Assembly (NCBI RefSeq): GCF_019195395.1
Contig: NZ_CP078067.1
Span: 620,001-684,000, forward strand
Length of the DNA: 64,000 bases
Direction: 5' to 3'
From: Kaistella faecalis
GTDB lineage: Bacteria; Bacteroidota; Bacteroidia; Flavobacteriales; Weeksellaceae
The first letter of the stretch is position 1, and each line of letters opens with the position of its first letter. Shown here piece after piece: positions 24,808 to 34,886 of this stretch. Under the pieces are notes generated by a model that had not been told where the DNA came from, did no database searches, and saw nothing but the letters and a program-made list of their open reading frames with translations. The position numbers were made by a program, and so were the translations under genes.

Positions 24808-26095
24808 TTTCGGCTTCTAAAATCTCACTCAGTTTTCCAGTAAGATTCCGTCTCGAAAACTGCTCGATATTTTTTGTTTTTGAAGAAGTTATGCCAGATT
24901 TCCAGTTTTGGTATTGACTGATGAGAAAAGCTTTCAATTCCGCTGAATCCTGATAAGAAAAATGTTTCCCTGCATTCGTTTCATGCAAAATTTTCTTTAC
25001 ATCACTTTCCCGAGGACCGAACGAAAGGATCGGTTTTCCGGTGGCTAAATACTCAAAGATCTTTCCGGGAATAATTCCCTTTGAACTTTCATCAGGAAAA
25101 TTAGTCATCAAAAGCACATCGGAACTCTGCATTTCAGCATTAGCTTCCAAATGAGAAAGATAACCTACGTTATTAAGGGAATTTTTCAGTTTTGAATTTT
25201 CGATCTCATTTAAAATTTTATCATCTACCCTACCGACAAATTTCAGTTCGAAATCATTTTTAAACTCTTCATTTTCCTGCATGATTTGGTTTAAAGTACT
25301 CCACAAAATTTCAGGATTTCGAAGCTGTTCCAGAACACCAATATAACTCAAGGTGAATTTTGGATTTTTGTGCGTGTTTCCCGTTTTATCAGAACCATCA
25401 AATCCGTTAGTAATACAGAACGCATTAGCGCCTTTTTTCCGGAAATTTTCAGCGTCAGTATAACTCGTAGCCAAAATAATATCGGCGGTTTTAAAAACTT
25501 TCTGTTCCAGACTACGATGCTTTTTATCAGATGCTTTCGTGAGTTTTAAATGTTTGTAATAGGAAATTTCTGTCCAGGGATCTCGGAAATCTGCAATCCA
25601 CTTCAAATTCGGGAATTCCTTTTTCAGTTCTAGCCCAATTAAATGTACAGAATGCGGCGGACCGGTGGTTACTACAGCGTCGAAATTATTTTCTTTCAAA
25701 TATTTTTTCAAATATTCTGATGATGGTTTTACCCAAAAAACGCGTGCATCAGGAATAAAGAAATTCCCCCGCACCCAGATTGAAAGTTTTGATTTCCAAC
25801 TTTGGTTTTTACCGACATCGAATTGTCCGGCCTTGAATTTTTTGTTGTCTTTCCCAAACAGTTCGGCAATCTGATAAGGTTCCCAGATTTTGGTTCTGAT
25901 GATTTCCAGGTTTTTTGAAACGTCACTTTGTAAAGATTCATCAACAATTGGGTAACTTGGATTTTCAGGAATAAATACAGTGGGTTTCCAGCCGAAATCA
26001 GGTAAATATTTTACAAATTTTAACCACCGCTGTACTCCCGGTCCACCCGCAGGCGGCCAGTAATAGGTGATGATTAAGATTTTTTTATCTTTCAT
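24791..26095 (-). CDS. Glycosyltransferase family 4 protein
   Basis: 434 aa, GT-B fold. The N-terminal acceptor domain begins ILIITYYWPPAGGPGVQRW, and the C-terminal donor domain has GYLSHLEANAEMQSSDVLLM and GIIPGKIFEYLATGKPILSF, with the family's Glu-x7-Glu type region. It probably adds a sugar in capsule, LPS or glycoprotein synthesis; donor and acceptor are unknown. It starts 6 nt after yfhO in the same operon. The last residues (TRVRA) and the stop codon are encoded by the end of a repeat element, so the C terminus may have been replaced by insertion of that repeat. Confidence 0.9.
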   Translation of the reverse strand: MKDKKILIITYYWPPAGGPGVQRWLKFVKYLPDFGWKPTVFIPENPSYPIVDESLQSDVSKNLEIIRTKIWEPYQIAELFGKDNKKFKAGQFDVGKNQSWKSKLSIWVRGNFFIPDARVFWVKPSSEYLKKYLKENNFDAVVTTGPPHSVHLIGLELKKEFPNLKWIADFRDPWTEISYYKHLKLTKASDKKHRSLEQKVFKTADIILATSYTDAENFRKKGANAFCITNGFDGSDKTGNTHKNPKFTLSYIGVLEQLRNPEILWSTLNQIMQENEEFKNDFELKFVGRVDDKILNEIENSKLKNSLNNVGYLSHLEANAEMQSSDVLLMTNFPDESSKGIIPGKIFEYLATGKPILSFGPRESDVKKILHETNAGKHFSYQDSAELKAFLISQYQNWKSGITSSKTKNIEQFSRRNLTGKLSEILEAETRVRA

Positions 26096-26101
26096 TTGAA
26101 C

Positions 26102-28663
26102 TTAAATGTTCTCCAAATTTTTGTCTTCTCTTTTGCGGTACAGCACAAAAATTCCAGCTAAACTCAGAACTAAGAAAATTGCAAACGCAATCATCGAAAT
26201 CACTTTTCCGGTTTGAATAACGGCAGGTTCAAAAATCATTTTCACCGTATGATTACCCGCCGGAATGTGAACCGCTCTCAGCAAGTAATTCGCTTTAATA
26301 TAATGAACTTCCTGATCATCAATGAACATTTTCCAGCCTTTTGGATAGTAGATTTCCGAAAAAACCGCTAACTGTGGAGTCTTCGACTGTGTTTTAAACT
26401 CAAGTTCGTTAGGTTGGTATTTTGTGAGATTCATAACCGCGGCAGGATCAGGCTGCATTGCTTTTCCTTCAAAATATTTTTTGTCATCTTTAGAAATCAC
26501 CGCGATCTTCTTGGTATCAACTTCACCGATTTGTTTAATTTCCTCGTTAGGAGAATTAACAAATTTGAGTTCAGATACAAACCATGCATTCCCATTTGAC
26601 TGTGGATTTACCACAGCTTCAGGATTTTCCGGACCTCCGAAAATCATGTATTTTGTATTCAGCATATTGAGAATTCTAGGCACCCTAACGGTATCTGTAC
26701 GGCTGAAATATTCGTTGATCAGATCATCATAACGCCGCAATTTCACGGCGTGATAACCACCAATAGAAGATTTAAAGTAAGAAGTATTCGTCTCACTAAA
26801 CGTTCCCAAAACCTGGTTGTAAATCCTGTAATGCGTTTTGTCTTTTTCAGCGATCAGTTCTAAAGTTTTATTTACGTTGGCGTTGGCCAAAAGGGTCTGC
26901 AGATTTCGGTTTTCGCCAACCTTCTGCATGAGAAGTTCTGAATTTTCTGTCTGGAAAGGGTTTTCGGTAAAGGTTTTATCGATGAAGTTTTCGTTGTTCA
27001 GATATCTTTTATTTACGCTCCACAAATCAAAAAGACTTATCAAACCAATAATCACAATAGCGATATTCTGATTAAGTTTTTTCTTCAGTCCCATATATAA
27101 AACCGCTGCAGTTACAGCTACATAAATAATCGCTTTAATTGCATCAATCCTGAACATTTTAAGGCGTTCTTCAACTAAGAAATCAAGCAAAAATGGCGGC
27201 AGATACGCTTTTTCATTATCTGTATGAAAACCTAAAACAGATTTACCGAAAATCAACAGTAAAAGCGTGATTCCCAAAACCGCTCCGCCTACGTAAGTTA
27301 AAATTTTCTTCTTGTAATCCTCAGTTAAAATATTCTCTGAACTGGTTTCCGAATCAACATCAGAATTGAAAAACCGGTATAATCCGACCATTGCAATCAA
27401 AGGAAACAGCAGTTCTACCACAACCAAAATAGAACTTGGCGCCCTGAATTTATTATAGAAAGGAACGAAATCGATAAACAGATCCGACACGATCATAAAA
27501 TTACTTCCCCACGCCAGGAAAACAGTTAGAACTGAAGCTCCCAGAATCCAGTAACGGTATTTTTTCCACGCAAAGAAAAAACCAAGAACCGCAAGGAAAA
27601 CAACCACAGCTCCCTGATAAGCCGGTCCCGAAGTTCCCGGCTGTTCGCCCCAGTAGGTCAGCGAACCGAAACCTCTGGAAATACGGTCCATTTCCTCCTG
27701 CGAAGAAACGTTTTCCTGAACCAGTTCCTGCACCCGGTTCATCATCCTTTCGGAACCTTCTTCGGTGCTGGAACCGCCCATTAATCTTGGGATAAAAAGG
27801 TTTAGCGTTTCCAGTTTCCCATAGCTCCACATCAGCATGCTTTCTTTGTCCATGCCTGATTTTCCGGAGGTATGACTGTCATTATCCAATATTTGTTTAC
27901 CACGAACGGTTTCGGTGACATATTCTGAATTGGCCATTAACCGCTGAGAGTTCATTCCAACACCAAGCAGGAATGCGAATGCTAAAATCGCGGAAGCGAT
28001 TCCGAAATGTTTCCAGTCGGTTTTTCCCTGAACCGCACGCACCAATTCGGAAATAAATAAAAATCCAAGCGCGATAAAGAGATAGTAAGTCATTTGTGGG
28101 TGGTTAGCAGCGATCTGAAGCCCCATAAACAAAGCGGTTACAATGAAACCGATGATGTATTTCTTTCGGATGTAAACGAGTAGAATTCCGGCAAGGAGCG
28201 GCGCAAAATAAGCGACGGTATGAATTTTTCCGTTATGACCTGCAGCAAGTGCAATATAAAAATAAGTAGAAAGACCGAAAAAAGTTGCTCCCAAAAGGGC
28301 GTACTTCCAATTGCGCACCGCGACCATCCCAAGAAGAAAGAACCCTGAGAAAAGCAGGAAAATATAATTGGCAGGTTTAGGTAAAAAATTCAGTAAATCG
28401 TCAACTTTTTTAATGATATCGCCCCGGAACTGCGCACCCATCTGATAAGTCGGCATTCCGCCGAACATGGAGTCGCTCCAATAAGTTTCTCTGCCATTTT
28501 GCGCACGGTAATCCAGCAATTCCTTGGCCCCGCCTTTGTACTGCACAATATCATGCTGAAAGAGCTGCTTGCCCGTAAGAACTGGGTTTGCATAAACCAA
28601 AGCCAGAATGATAAAAACAATAATACTTCCAGCGATAAATATGAGTTTTCTGTTTTTTGCCAT
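26102..28663 (-). CDS. YfhO family membrane protein
   Basis: 853 aa from ATG 28663 (MAKNRKLIFIAGSIIVFIIL). An upstream in-frame ATG at 28708 is less likely because it puts extra hydrophobic residues before the basic n-region. About a dozen or more transmembrane segments occupy residues 1-530, then a large soluble domain, then a final segment (VISMIAFAIFLVLSLAGIFV) near the C terminus. Known for YfhO: a multi-pass protein related to GT-C glycosyltransferases, linked in Gram-positives to modification of teichoic acids. In this genus it is presumably a lipid-linked sugar transferase (inference). Operon with DUF4834 upstream and GT4 downstream. Confidence 0.88.
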   Translation of the reverse strand: MAKNRKLIFIAGSIIVFIILALVYANPVLTGKQLFQHDIVQYKGGAKELLDYRAQNGRETYWSDSMFGGMPTYQMGAQFRGDIIKKVDDLLNFLPKPANYIFLLFSGFFLLGMVAVRNWKYALLGATFFGLSTYFYIALAAGHNGKIHTVAYFAPLLAGILLVYIRKKYIIGFIVTALFMGLQIAANHPQMTYYLFIALGFLFISELVRAVQGKTDWKHFGIASAILAFAFLLGVGMNSQRLMANSEYVTETVRGKQILDNDSHTSGKSGMDKESMLMWSYGKLETLNLFIPRLMGGSSTEEGSERMMNRVQELVQENVSSQEEMDRISRGFGSLTYWGEQPGTSGPAYQGAVVVFLAVLGFFFAWKKYRYWILGASVLTVFLAWGSNFMIVSDLFIDFVPFYNKFRAPSSILVVVELLFPLIAMVGLYRFFNSDVDSETSSENILTEDYKKKILTYVGGAVLGITLLLLIFGKSVLGFHTDNEKAYLPPFLLDFLVEERLKMFRIDAIKAIIYVAVTAAVLYMGLKKKLNQNIAIVIIGLISLFDLWSVNKRYLNNENFIDKTFTENPFQTENSELLMQKVGENRNLQTLLANANVNKTLELIAEKDKTHYRIYNQVLGTFSETNTSYFKSSIGGYHAVKLRRYDDLINEYFSRTDTVRVPRILNMLNTKYMIFGGPENPEAVVNPQSNGNAWFVSELKFVNSPNEEIKQIGEVDTKKIAVISKDDKKYFEGKAMQPDPAAVMNLTKYQPNELEFKTQSKTPQLAVFSEIYYPKGWKMFIDDQEVHYIKANYLLRAVHIPAGNHTVKMIFEPAVIQTGKVISMIAFAIFLVLSLAGIFVLYRKREDKNLENI

Positions 28664-28720
28664 AATAAATGTCATCAATAAAAACCCTTTCAAAAATATA
28701 AATTTCAAAAGGGCTGTGTT

Positions 28721-28945
28721 TTATTTTTCTTTGTCTTTATTTTCTTTTACTTCTTCGTAATCAACCGTTTCAGCGTCCCACTTTATCTTGGAATCCAGAT
28801 TTTTATTCGTTTTCTGGGATTGAGTTTTACTTTTATTCTCGGGCCTTGGAAATTTGTAAAAGGCGGAGAAAAACATTCTCTTTAAAATATTCCAGAGAAA
28901 AAAAATGATGATGGTTGTGAGAATTAATTCTAAAATATACTTCAT
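28721..28945 (-). CDS. Small membrane protein, DUF4834-like
   Basis: 74 aa. One N-terminal transmembrane segment (ILELILTTIIIFFLWNILKR), then a charged cytoplasmic tail ending in KIKWDAETVDYEEVKENKD. The pattern, especially the WDAETVDYEEV end, matches what I know of DUF4834, a short flavobacterial family without known function. It lies 57 nt upstream of yfhO and 38 nt downstream of the DUF6263 gene, so it is in the same transcription unit. Confidence 0.78.
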   Translation of the reverse strand: MKYILELILTTIIIFFLWNILKRMFFSAFYKFPRPENKSKTQSQKTNKNLDSKIKWDAETVDYEEVKENKDKEK

Positions 28946-28983
28946 TGTTTATCGCGAATAAGATATGAGCAATTCACCGTCTA

Positions 28984-30039
28984 CTATTTGAGTGGATTTA
29001 CTTCTACCGTTGAATTTGAAACACTTTTCATCGTTTGCGACTGCTTCCCGTCTGAAAGCGTTTCGGATTGGGTGGTTTTTACGGAAATCGTTTGGTTTTT
29101 GATCCAGCCGGTATTTTGGTCCAACGTGATTATTCCATTTTGGGAAAGTTCAGAACTCATGCTTCGGGTAACTCCTTCCTGGGTTTTCTTATCAGATTTT
29201 TTTGGAATTCCCCCTGTAACTGCAATTACTGCTGCACCGTCACCTACACTTTTCAACATATAGGTTGTGGTAAGTTTAATTTTACCATCCGGGGTCGCAT
29301 TTTCACTTTGAGACCATTTATCGCCAATTTTCACGCCTTTTGCTGGCAGTAAAAGCAGATTTTTAGTAAACTGATCTTTCAGAATTTTTTCGTTAAAGCT
29401 TTCTTTAAAACTGTTTACAAACGCGGTTTTCTGCTTGGCATCTTTAATCACACTTCCCACAGAAGCAGCTATTTTACTGTAAACTGCATCGAACCCTGTA
29501 ATTGAAATTACCTTTCCGTCCTCACCCATTTTCATATTGAGTTTGTTCCCTACAAGTGCTTTGTTTACTTTCCACATCATTTTCAACTGTTCGTCTGCAG
29601 GTTCCGCAAGTTTGGTATCTACGGCCACCGTTTTTCCGTTAGCTGACTGTGCGTTTCTTTTGCTTACCAAATTAATGGTAATGTCATAAATACCGTTTTC
29701 GGATTTATTTACAGTAAAGGACATTTCATCGGTACTTTCGCTTGTTCCGCTCTGGGATTTACCATCTGGCGCGGTCATCGTCTGTACGTCTTTCTGATAC
29801 GTTTTCAGCGGATAAGTTTTGCCAACTTCCAGCTTAAAAGACTGAGTATAGAGCCCCAAAGAATCCTTAATGGCTGCAGCAGCTACATTTGTTTTTTCAA
29901 TTTTTGCGGAGTCTTCCACAGGAACTTCGACAGTAACAGTTTTTCCGGTTGCGGGATCAACTTTTGTAATAGTTTGCGTTTCTTTTTTACAAGAAACAAG
30001 AGCTATAGAAATGAGCGCCAGCGCTGTAATTTTCTTCAT
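28984..30039 (-). CDS. DUF6263 family lipoprotein
   Basis: 351 aa from ATG 30039. A lipoprotein signal peptide, MKKITALALISIALVSC, has the lipid-bearing Cys at 17. An upstream in-frame start at 30096 would destroy it. The mature protein begins with a Thr/Val-rich linker and continues as a beta-rich domain (SFKLEVGKTYPLKTY; KGVKIGDKWSQSE; STVEVNPLK) typical of DUF6263. Function unknown; probably periplasmic, attached to the outer membrane. The first gene of the minus-strand run leading into DUF4834-yfhO-GT4. Confidence 0.83.
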   Translation of the reverse strand: MKKITALALISIALVSCKKETQTITKVDPATGKTVTVEVPVEDSAKIEKTNVAAAAIKDSLGLYTQSFKLEVGKTYPLKTYQKDVQTMTAPDGKSQSGTSESTDEMSFTVNKSENGIYDITINLVSKRNAQSANGKTVAVDTKLAEPADEQLKMMWKVNKALVGNKLNMKMGEDGKVISITGFDAVYSKIAASVGSVIKDAKQKTAFVNSFKESFNEKILKDQFTKNLLLLPAKGVKIGDKWSQSENATPDGKIKLTTTYMLKSVGDGAAVIAVTGGIPKKSDKKTQEGVTRSMSSELSQNGIITLDQNTGWIKNQTISVKTTQSETLSDGKQSQTMKSVSNSTVEVNPLK

Positions 30040-30152
30040 TAAATTTATATTAATTATGTATTCTGAGGAAATTTTTAACCCCGAACTCAGGGACAAATTT
30101 AAGGTAATTTTGCGAAATAAATTCCGAAAATACCACTCTGAAGTGTACCCAT

Positions 30153-30180
30153 AAAAAAACCGGATAAAAATCCGGCATTT
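30153..30180 (-). terminator. Terminator of the SRPBCC gene
   Basis: CCGGAT, 4-nt A loop, ATCCGG with A/T tracts on both sides; about 15 nt after the stop at 30195. Confidence 0.8.
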
Positions 30181-30194
30181 TGACTTTTCGGCTG

Positions 30195-30713
30195 TTACTT
30201 TTCAGCTAGAACTTTCAGCTTCTGCAGCCCGGAACCGTAGGATTTTTCCATCTGGCTATCCATAAAGAATTTCATCAGGTTCATCGGGTAATCGAGCTCA
30301 CAATCCATAGTCCAGGTCACTTTTGTTGAATTTCCCTGGGGCGTAAGAATAAGGTCTGATGTTGCATCGCTTTCAAAAGGTTTTTCAAAAAGCATTTTGG
30401 TGGACTGCTTTTGGTTGGGAATCAGAGCGGTTACAATATGGCATCCCTTGCCGGCGTCATCATTTCCTTCCCAGCAATACTGGTCGCCTACCTGACCTGG
30501 ATTTCCTGAATAATTCACTTTTACATTGGGATCAAAATCCATGAACGGATTCCATTGATTGAAGGCCTTCATCGAACTCATGTGTTCCCAAACTTTGTCG
30601 GCGGGCGCATTGATTACTGCAGAAGTCTCGAAATGGTATTTTTTTCCCATAACCAACATCGTGATTATGAGAAGCGCTGCAATACCGAGCAAAATTTTAA
30701 AAAATGTTTTCAT
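30195..30713 (-). CDS. Membrane-anchored SRPBCC (START-like) protein
   Basis: 172 aa. One N-terminal hydrophobic segment (FKILLGIAALLIITMLVMG), then an SRPBCC/polyketide-cyclase-like domain: HFETSAVINAPADKVWEHMS, FNQWNPFMDFDP, and the C-terminal amphipathic helix MEKSYGSGLQKLK. Known for the fold: a deep hydrophobic ligand pocket. The ligand is unknown. Promoter box TATATTTG about 35 nt upstream on the minus strand. Monocistronic. Confidence 0.87.
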   Translation of the reverse strand: MKTFFKILLGIAALLIITMLVMGKKYHFETSAVINAPADKVWEHMSSMKAFNQWNPFMDFDPNVKVNYSGNPGQVGDQYCWEGNDDAGKGCHIVTALIPNQKQSTKMLFEKPFESDATSDLILTPQGNSTKVTWTMDCELDYPMNLMKFFMDSQMEKSYGSGLQKLKVLAEK

Positions 30714-30832
30714 AACAGTTTTGTTTTAGTTTTTAGTGCATAACAAATATAAAGTATAAATTTCAGTAAATTTACACCGTAAAAATCAAATTTTCCTCGG
30801 ACTATTTTGTTCACGGAATTAAAATTTAAAAT

Positions 30833-32848
30833 ATGCAAAATCCACTGTTACAGAATTTTTCAACAAAATATAATTCAGCGCCTTTCCACGATTTCAAAGA
30901 AGAACATTTTCTCCCGGCATTTCAGGAGCTGATAAAGATTTCCGAAAAAGAAATTGACGCTATTGTAGAAGATCCGGCGGAACCAACTTTTGAAAATGTT
31001 ATTGAAGCCCTCGCATTTTCCGGAGAGAAGCTTGACGTAGTTTCCGGCATTTTCTTTAACCTGAATTCTGCTGAAACGAATGATAAAATACAAAAAATCG
31101 CGCAGGAAGTTTCGCCGATTTTAACTGAATTTTCGGCTAAGATTTCACAGAATGAAAAACTCTTCGGGAAAATAAAAAAAGTTTACGACGCGAGGGAAAA
31201 ATATGATCTGAACGAAGAACAGCAAATGCTTCTGAACGAAACCTACAAAGGTTTTGTAAGAAGCGGAGCTCTTTTAAATGAATCCGATAAAGAAAAATTC
31301 AAGGCAATCAGTATTGAACTGTCGAAGAAATCGCTGCAGTTCGGGCAGAATGTGCTTGCGGAAACCAATAACTATTTTAAACATATTACCGAAGAAAAAG
31401 ATCTTGCAGGAATCCCGGAAGCTATTTTAAACCAATACCGCGAAGAGGCAAAAGAAAGAAATCTTGAAGGTTTCGTAGTGACCCTGCAGTATCCGAGCTA
31501 TATTCCCTTCATGACCTACGCAGAAAACCGTGAAGTAAGAAAAGAACTTGCCCTTGCCAACGGAAAAAAATCCTTCAATAATAATGAATTCGACAACCAG
31601 AATCTGATCAAAGAAATCATTAAGTTAAAGCAGGAAAAAGCGCATTTACTGGGCTATAAAAACTATGCTGAATACGTTCTTGAAGAAAGAATGGCAAAAT
31701 CTCCGGATCAGGTAACTTCATTCCTGAATGAACTTCTGGAAAAGGCAAAACCTTACGCCGAAAAAGAAATTGAAGAACTGAAAACACTGGCAAAAGCAGA
31801 CGGAATTGATGAAATGCAGAGTTATGATCATGCCTTCTATGCAGAAAAACTTCGCAAACAGAAATTTGATATTGATGATGAAGAACTGAAACCCTACTTC
31901 CAGCTGGAAAAAGTGCAGGATGCGGTTTTTGGTTTGGCGAAAAAACTCTTCGGACTTGATTTTGTGGAATCCACCGAGATCCAGAAATACCATGAAGATG
32001 TAAAAACTTACGAAATTTTCGAAAACGGTGAGTTCAAAGCCCTTCTTTACGCAGATTATTTTCCGAGAAAAGGAAAACGAGCCGGTGCGTGGATGACGAG
32101 CTTTAAAAATCAGTTCAGGAAAAACGGCGAAAATTCGCGGCCGCATATTTCAGTAGTCTGCAACTTTTCGAAACCCACTTCAGATATGCCAAGTCTGCTG
32201 ACTTTCCAGGAAGTTACCACGCTTTTCCATGAGTTTGGTCACGCGCTTCACGGCGTTTTGGCGGATACAACTTATCCAAACCTTTCGGGAACTTCGGTGA
32301 AATGGGATTTTGTGGAACTTCCGTCGCAATTTTTAGAGAATTTCTGCTACGAGCCGGAGTTTCTGAAAACTTTTGCAAAACATTATACAACCGGAGAGGT
32401 TTTACCTGATGAAAAGATCCAGAAAATTTCTGATTCTAAAAATTTCATGGAAGGTTACCAGACCTTAAGACAGCTGGGTTTCGGACTTTTGGATATGGCC
32501 TATCACAGCAATGTAGATAAAGTGGGCGACATTAAAACCTTTGAAACCGAAGAAACAAAAGCAACCAATCTTTATCCATCAAATCCGGAAACTGCAATGA
32601 GCACAAGCTTCTCGCATATTTTTCAGGGCGGTTATTCAGCAGGTTATTATTCTTATAAATGGGCAGAAGTTCTGGATGCTGATGCGTTTCAGTATTTCAA
32701 AGAAAACGGAATCTTCAATCCGGAAATCGCAGCGAAGTACAAGGTTTTACTTTCATCGGGAGGAACCAAGGACCCCATGGAACTTTATAAAAACTTCAGA
32801 GGCAGCGAACCAAAAGTCAAAAGTTTACTGAAAAGAGCTTTTGGATAA
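30833..32848 (+). CDS. M3 family metallopeptidase (oligopeptidase A / Dcp type)
   Basis: 671 aa, the normal length. The zinc motif is HEFGH at 466-470, with the third ligand Glu in WDFVELPSQFLEN about 28 residues later, followed by FGLLDMAYHS and HIFQGGYSAGYYSYKWAEVL, which are strong M3 signatures. No signal peptide, so it is cytoplasmic. Expected role: degradation of short peptides, including cleaved signal peptides. The sequence does not separate oligopeptidase A from dipeptidyl carboxypeptidase. Monocistronic with a strong terminator. Confidence 0.94.
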   Translation: MQNPLLQNFSTKYNSAPFHDFKEEHFLPAFQELIKISEKEIDAIVEDPAEPTFENVIEALAFSGEKLDVVSGIFFNLNSAETNDKIQKIAQEVSPILTEFSAKISQNEKLFGKIKKVYDAREKYDLNEEQQMLLNETYKGFVRSGALLNESDKEKFKAISIELSKKSLQFGQNVLAETNNYFKHITEEKDLAGIPEAILNQYREEAKERNLEGFVVTLQYPSYIPFMTYAENREVRKELALANGKKSFNNNEFDNQNLIKEIIKLKQEKAHLLGYKNYAEYVLEERMAKSPDQVTSFLNELLEKAKPYAEKEIEELKTLAKADGIDEMQSYDHAFYAEKLRKQKFDIDDEELKPYFQLEKVQDAVFGLAKKLFGLDFVESTEIQKYHEDVKTYEIFENGEFKALLYADYFPRKGKRAGAWMTSFKNQFRKNGENSRPHISVVCNFSKPTSDMPSLLTFQEVTTLFHEFGHALHGVLADTTYPNLSGTSVKWDFVELPSQFLENFCYEPEFLKTFAKHYTTGEVLPDEKIQKISDSKNFMEGYQTLRQLGFGLLDMAYHSNVDKVGDIKTFETEETKATNLYPSNPETAMSTSFSHIFQGGYSAGYYSYKWAEVLDADAFQYFKENGIFNPEIAAKYKVLLSSGGTKDPMELYKNFRGSEPKVKSLLKRAFG

Positions 32849-32874
32849 ATCGAGAATTCGGCAGATCACAAACA

Positions 32875-32908
32875 AAAAATCACATGAATAATGTTCATGT
32901 GATTTTTT
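32875..32908 (+). terminator. Terminator of the M3 peptidase gene
   Basis: AAAAATCACATGAA, TAATG loop, TTCATGTGATTTTT; symmetric, so it also serves the convergent gene ending at 32929. Confidence 0.9.
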
Positions 32909-32928
32909 ATTCTTTAAAGAGCCGGCAG

Positions 32929-33648
32929 TCAATCAGACACTTTGAAAACTTTTAGAGAAGTGCTTGAAATTGGCAAAACACCGAGATTTACCGGCAAAAC
33001 GCCACCGGTATTAATTCCGAAAGTAAGCGTATCACCTGCATTTAACTGCACCAAGGTATGCAAATCGGTAGACGTTATAGGTATGGTAACAGCGGGAAAA
33101 GGGCCTATCTGTACTCTGACTCCATTGAAAGGTTTTGTTTCCCAAACGGCTGCATTTTTCAAAAGAACTAAACTTTTACCAGAAAGAACAGTAAGGTCTA
33201 CTCCGCTTAACTGAATCCCGAAATTTACATCATAGATCCCTGAGACAGGTGCTGTATACACTCCATTGGTAAATAAAGCTGAATTGCCAACCCGTGTATC
33301 GCCTCCCGACAGGTTTATAGGATAAGTACTGCTACCAAGGCTGAGCGTAAGCAATGACCAACTACCGGTTTTACGTGCCGAGTAAGCAGCACCTGAACTT
33401 CCGGAATTAAGTAAATTACCTACAGTGATTTCTTTAAGAACAAAGTCACCAGGAACCGATTTGTCTCGTAATAAAACCGTCTGATCGGTGGTGGCAGAAG
33501 TAATGGTCTGTACTGTCCGTACCTTGAGATTTCCGTTTACATCTAATGTTGCCTGAGGGGTTGTTGTATTGATTCCGACATTACCTGACTGAGCGTTGAT
33601 AAATGTTGAAGCATACAGCATAGCGAAAGAAAGTAATAAGTTTTTCAT
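32929..33648 (-). CDS. Exported protein with C1q/TNF-like domain
   Basis: 239 aa from ATG 33648 (MKNLLLSFAMLYASTFINAQ, a clean signal peptide). An upstream ATG at 33684 only adds a non-fitting n-region. The mature start SGNVGINTTTPQATLDVNGNLK is the common flavobacterial 'GIGTTNPQATLDVNG' opening seen in phage-tail-like and cell-surface proteins. The C-terminal ~140 residues have the C1q-like pattern LFTNGVYTAPVSGIYDVNFG and end LKVFKVSD. Function unknown, probably a surface or matrix protein. No T9SS domain is visible. Confidence 0.78.
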   Translation of the reverse strand: MKNLLLSFAMLYASTFINAQSGNVGINTTTPQATLDVNGNLKVRTVQTITSATTDQTVLLRDKSVPGDFVLKEITVGNLLNSGSSGAAYSARKTGSWSLLTLSLGSSTYPINLSGGDTRVGNSALFTNGVYTAPVSGIYDVNFGIQLSGVDLTVLSGKSLVLLKNAAVWETKPFNGVRVQIGPFPAVTIPITSTDLHTLVQLNAGDTLTFGINTGGVLPVNLGVLPISSTSLKVFKVSD

Positions 33649-33813
33649 ATGTGTGTATTTGTGTATTAACATCAATACCAGCAAATATCATTCCTTATCA
33701 CATTAAAAATAGTATTTAATTATCAAATCACTACCAAAACACTGTTATGACTGATATAGCGCAAAAATTTTATTAAGCAGAAATATTTTAGCCCAACGTA
33801 AAAACTAGACAAT

Positions 33814-34857
33814 TTAGAATGATTTTGAAAGTAACTTCGCACGCTCTTTTGCAAGAACGGGAACAGAAATTGCACCCATTAAAACCATAATTACAAGCTG
33901 CATGGTGTGCGAAATAAAAGCATAGGACAAGCCTACTTCGCCTCCTTCCTCAGGATTTTTTCCCATCGAAAGAAACAATGCCATGATGCCCAGCTTCAGT
34001 GCAAAATGAAAAGCACCGATCCCTCCGGATGCAGGAACCATCATTCCCAACGTTCCTACCACAATGATGAAAAACCCATCAGCAAAAGTAAAATCTGAGG
34101 TTTCGGGAAGCGCAAAACATACCAGGTAAGCTGCCAGATAATAAGAAAACCATATCCCTACAGACAAAAGGATGAACTTTACCTTCTGTTTCATCCTGAA
34201 AATTGACATTAAACCATGGAAAATCCCGCTCGCAAACTTTAAGACTTTCTGATAGATTACAAACTGCTGCAGTGTTTTCCTTAGGGTGAAAAACAGAATG
34301 GCGGCAACAAGCACAATCGCCAGAAAAAAATAAAGACCACTCCCGGATTCCGGTTCTGCGGCTTTGCTTTTTGCATCAGTAACATACTGATAGAATGCAA
34401 GAATTGCATCATATTTAAAAATTAAAGTCAGCAACAGAAATCCGCCCATACAGACCAAATCAACGACGCGCTCCAGTATAATGGTCCCGAAAGATTTGTC
34501 AACAGGAACTTTTTCAACACCAAAAAGAGCGGTAGAACGTGCTAGTTCGCCACTTCTTGGGATGGTTAAATTCATAAGATACCCGAAAGAAATCGTCCAG
34601 AACGCATTTGAATTAGAGATTTTGTAACCCATAGGTTCCAGGAGCAAATTCCAGCGGACAGCACGAAACCAGTAAGCCAGAATCCCAAACATCGCAGCCA
34701 CAAAAACCCAGAAATAATTGGCTTTCGCAAAATAACCGGCAATCTTCTTAAATTCCATTCCCCTTAACGCAAACCACATGAAGAGTATTGCAATCATGAG
34801 AGAAACAGTAACAGTAATAATTGTTTTGAGCGGACCGGTTTTTTTATGTTCTTCCAA
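33814..34857 (-). CDS. YbhN/LPG-synthase-type integral membrane protein
   Basis: 347 aa with about eight hydrophobic segments. It matches the lysylphosphatidylglycerol synthase TM domain (UPF0104): WVFVAAMFGILAYWFRAVRW, SFGYLMNLTIPRSGELARST and GTLGMMVPASGGIGAFHF. It lacks the soluble aminoacyl transferase domain of MprF, so it is more likely a lipid flippase-like or polymer-export protein (inference). Second gene after panD (29 nt gap). Confidence 0.87.
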   Translation of the reverse strand: MEEHKKTGPLKTIITVTVSLMIAILFMWFALRGMEFKKIAGYFAKANYFWVFVAAMFGILAYWFRAVRWNLLLEPMGYKISNSNAFWTISFGYLMNLTIPRSGELARSTALFGVEKVPVDKSFGTIILERVVDLVCMGGFLLLTLIFKYDAILAFYQYVTDAKSKAAEPESGSGLYFFLAIVLVAAILFFTLRKTLQQFVIYQKVLKFASGIFHGLMSIFRMKQKVKFILLSVGIWFSYYLAAYLVCFALPETSDFTFADGFFIIVVGTLGMMVPASGGIGAFHFALKLGIMALFLSMGKNPEEGGEVGLSYAFISHTMQLVIMVLMGAISVPVLAKERAKLLSKSF

Positions 34858-34886
34858 AAGTGGATATTTAAATGAAAAATTGAGAA

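Noticed and set aside
24712..24843. Plus-strand frames through the GC-rich hairpin (for example from 24621 and 24625)
   Set aside because: They run through a perfect inverted repeat and a terminator and overlap the cysteine synthase end; no family features.
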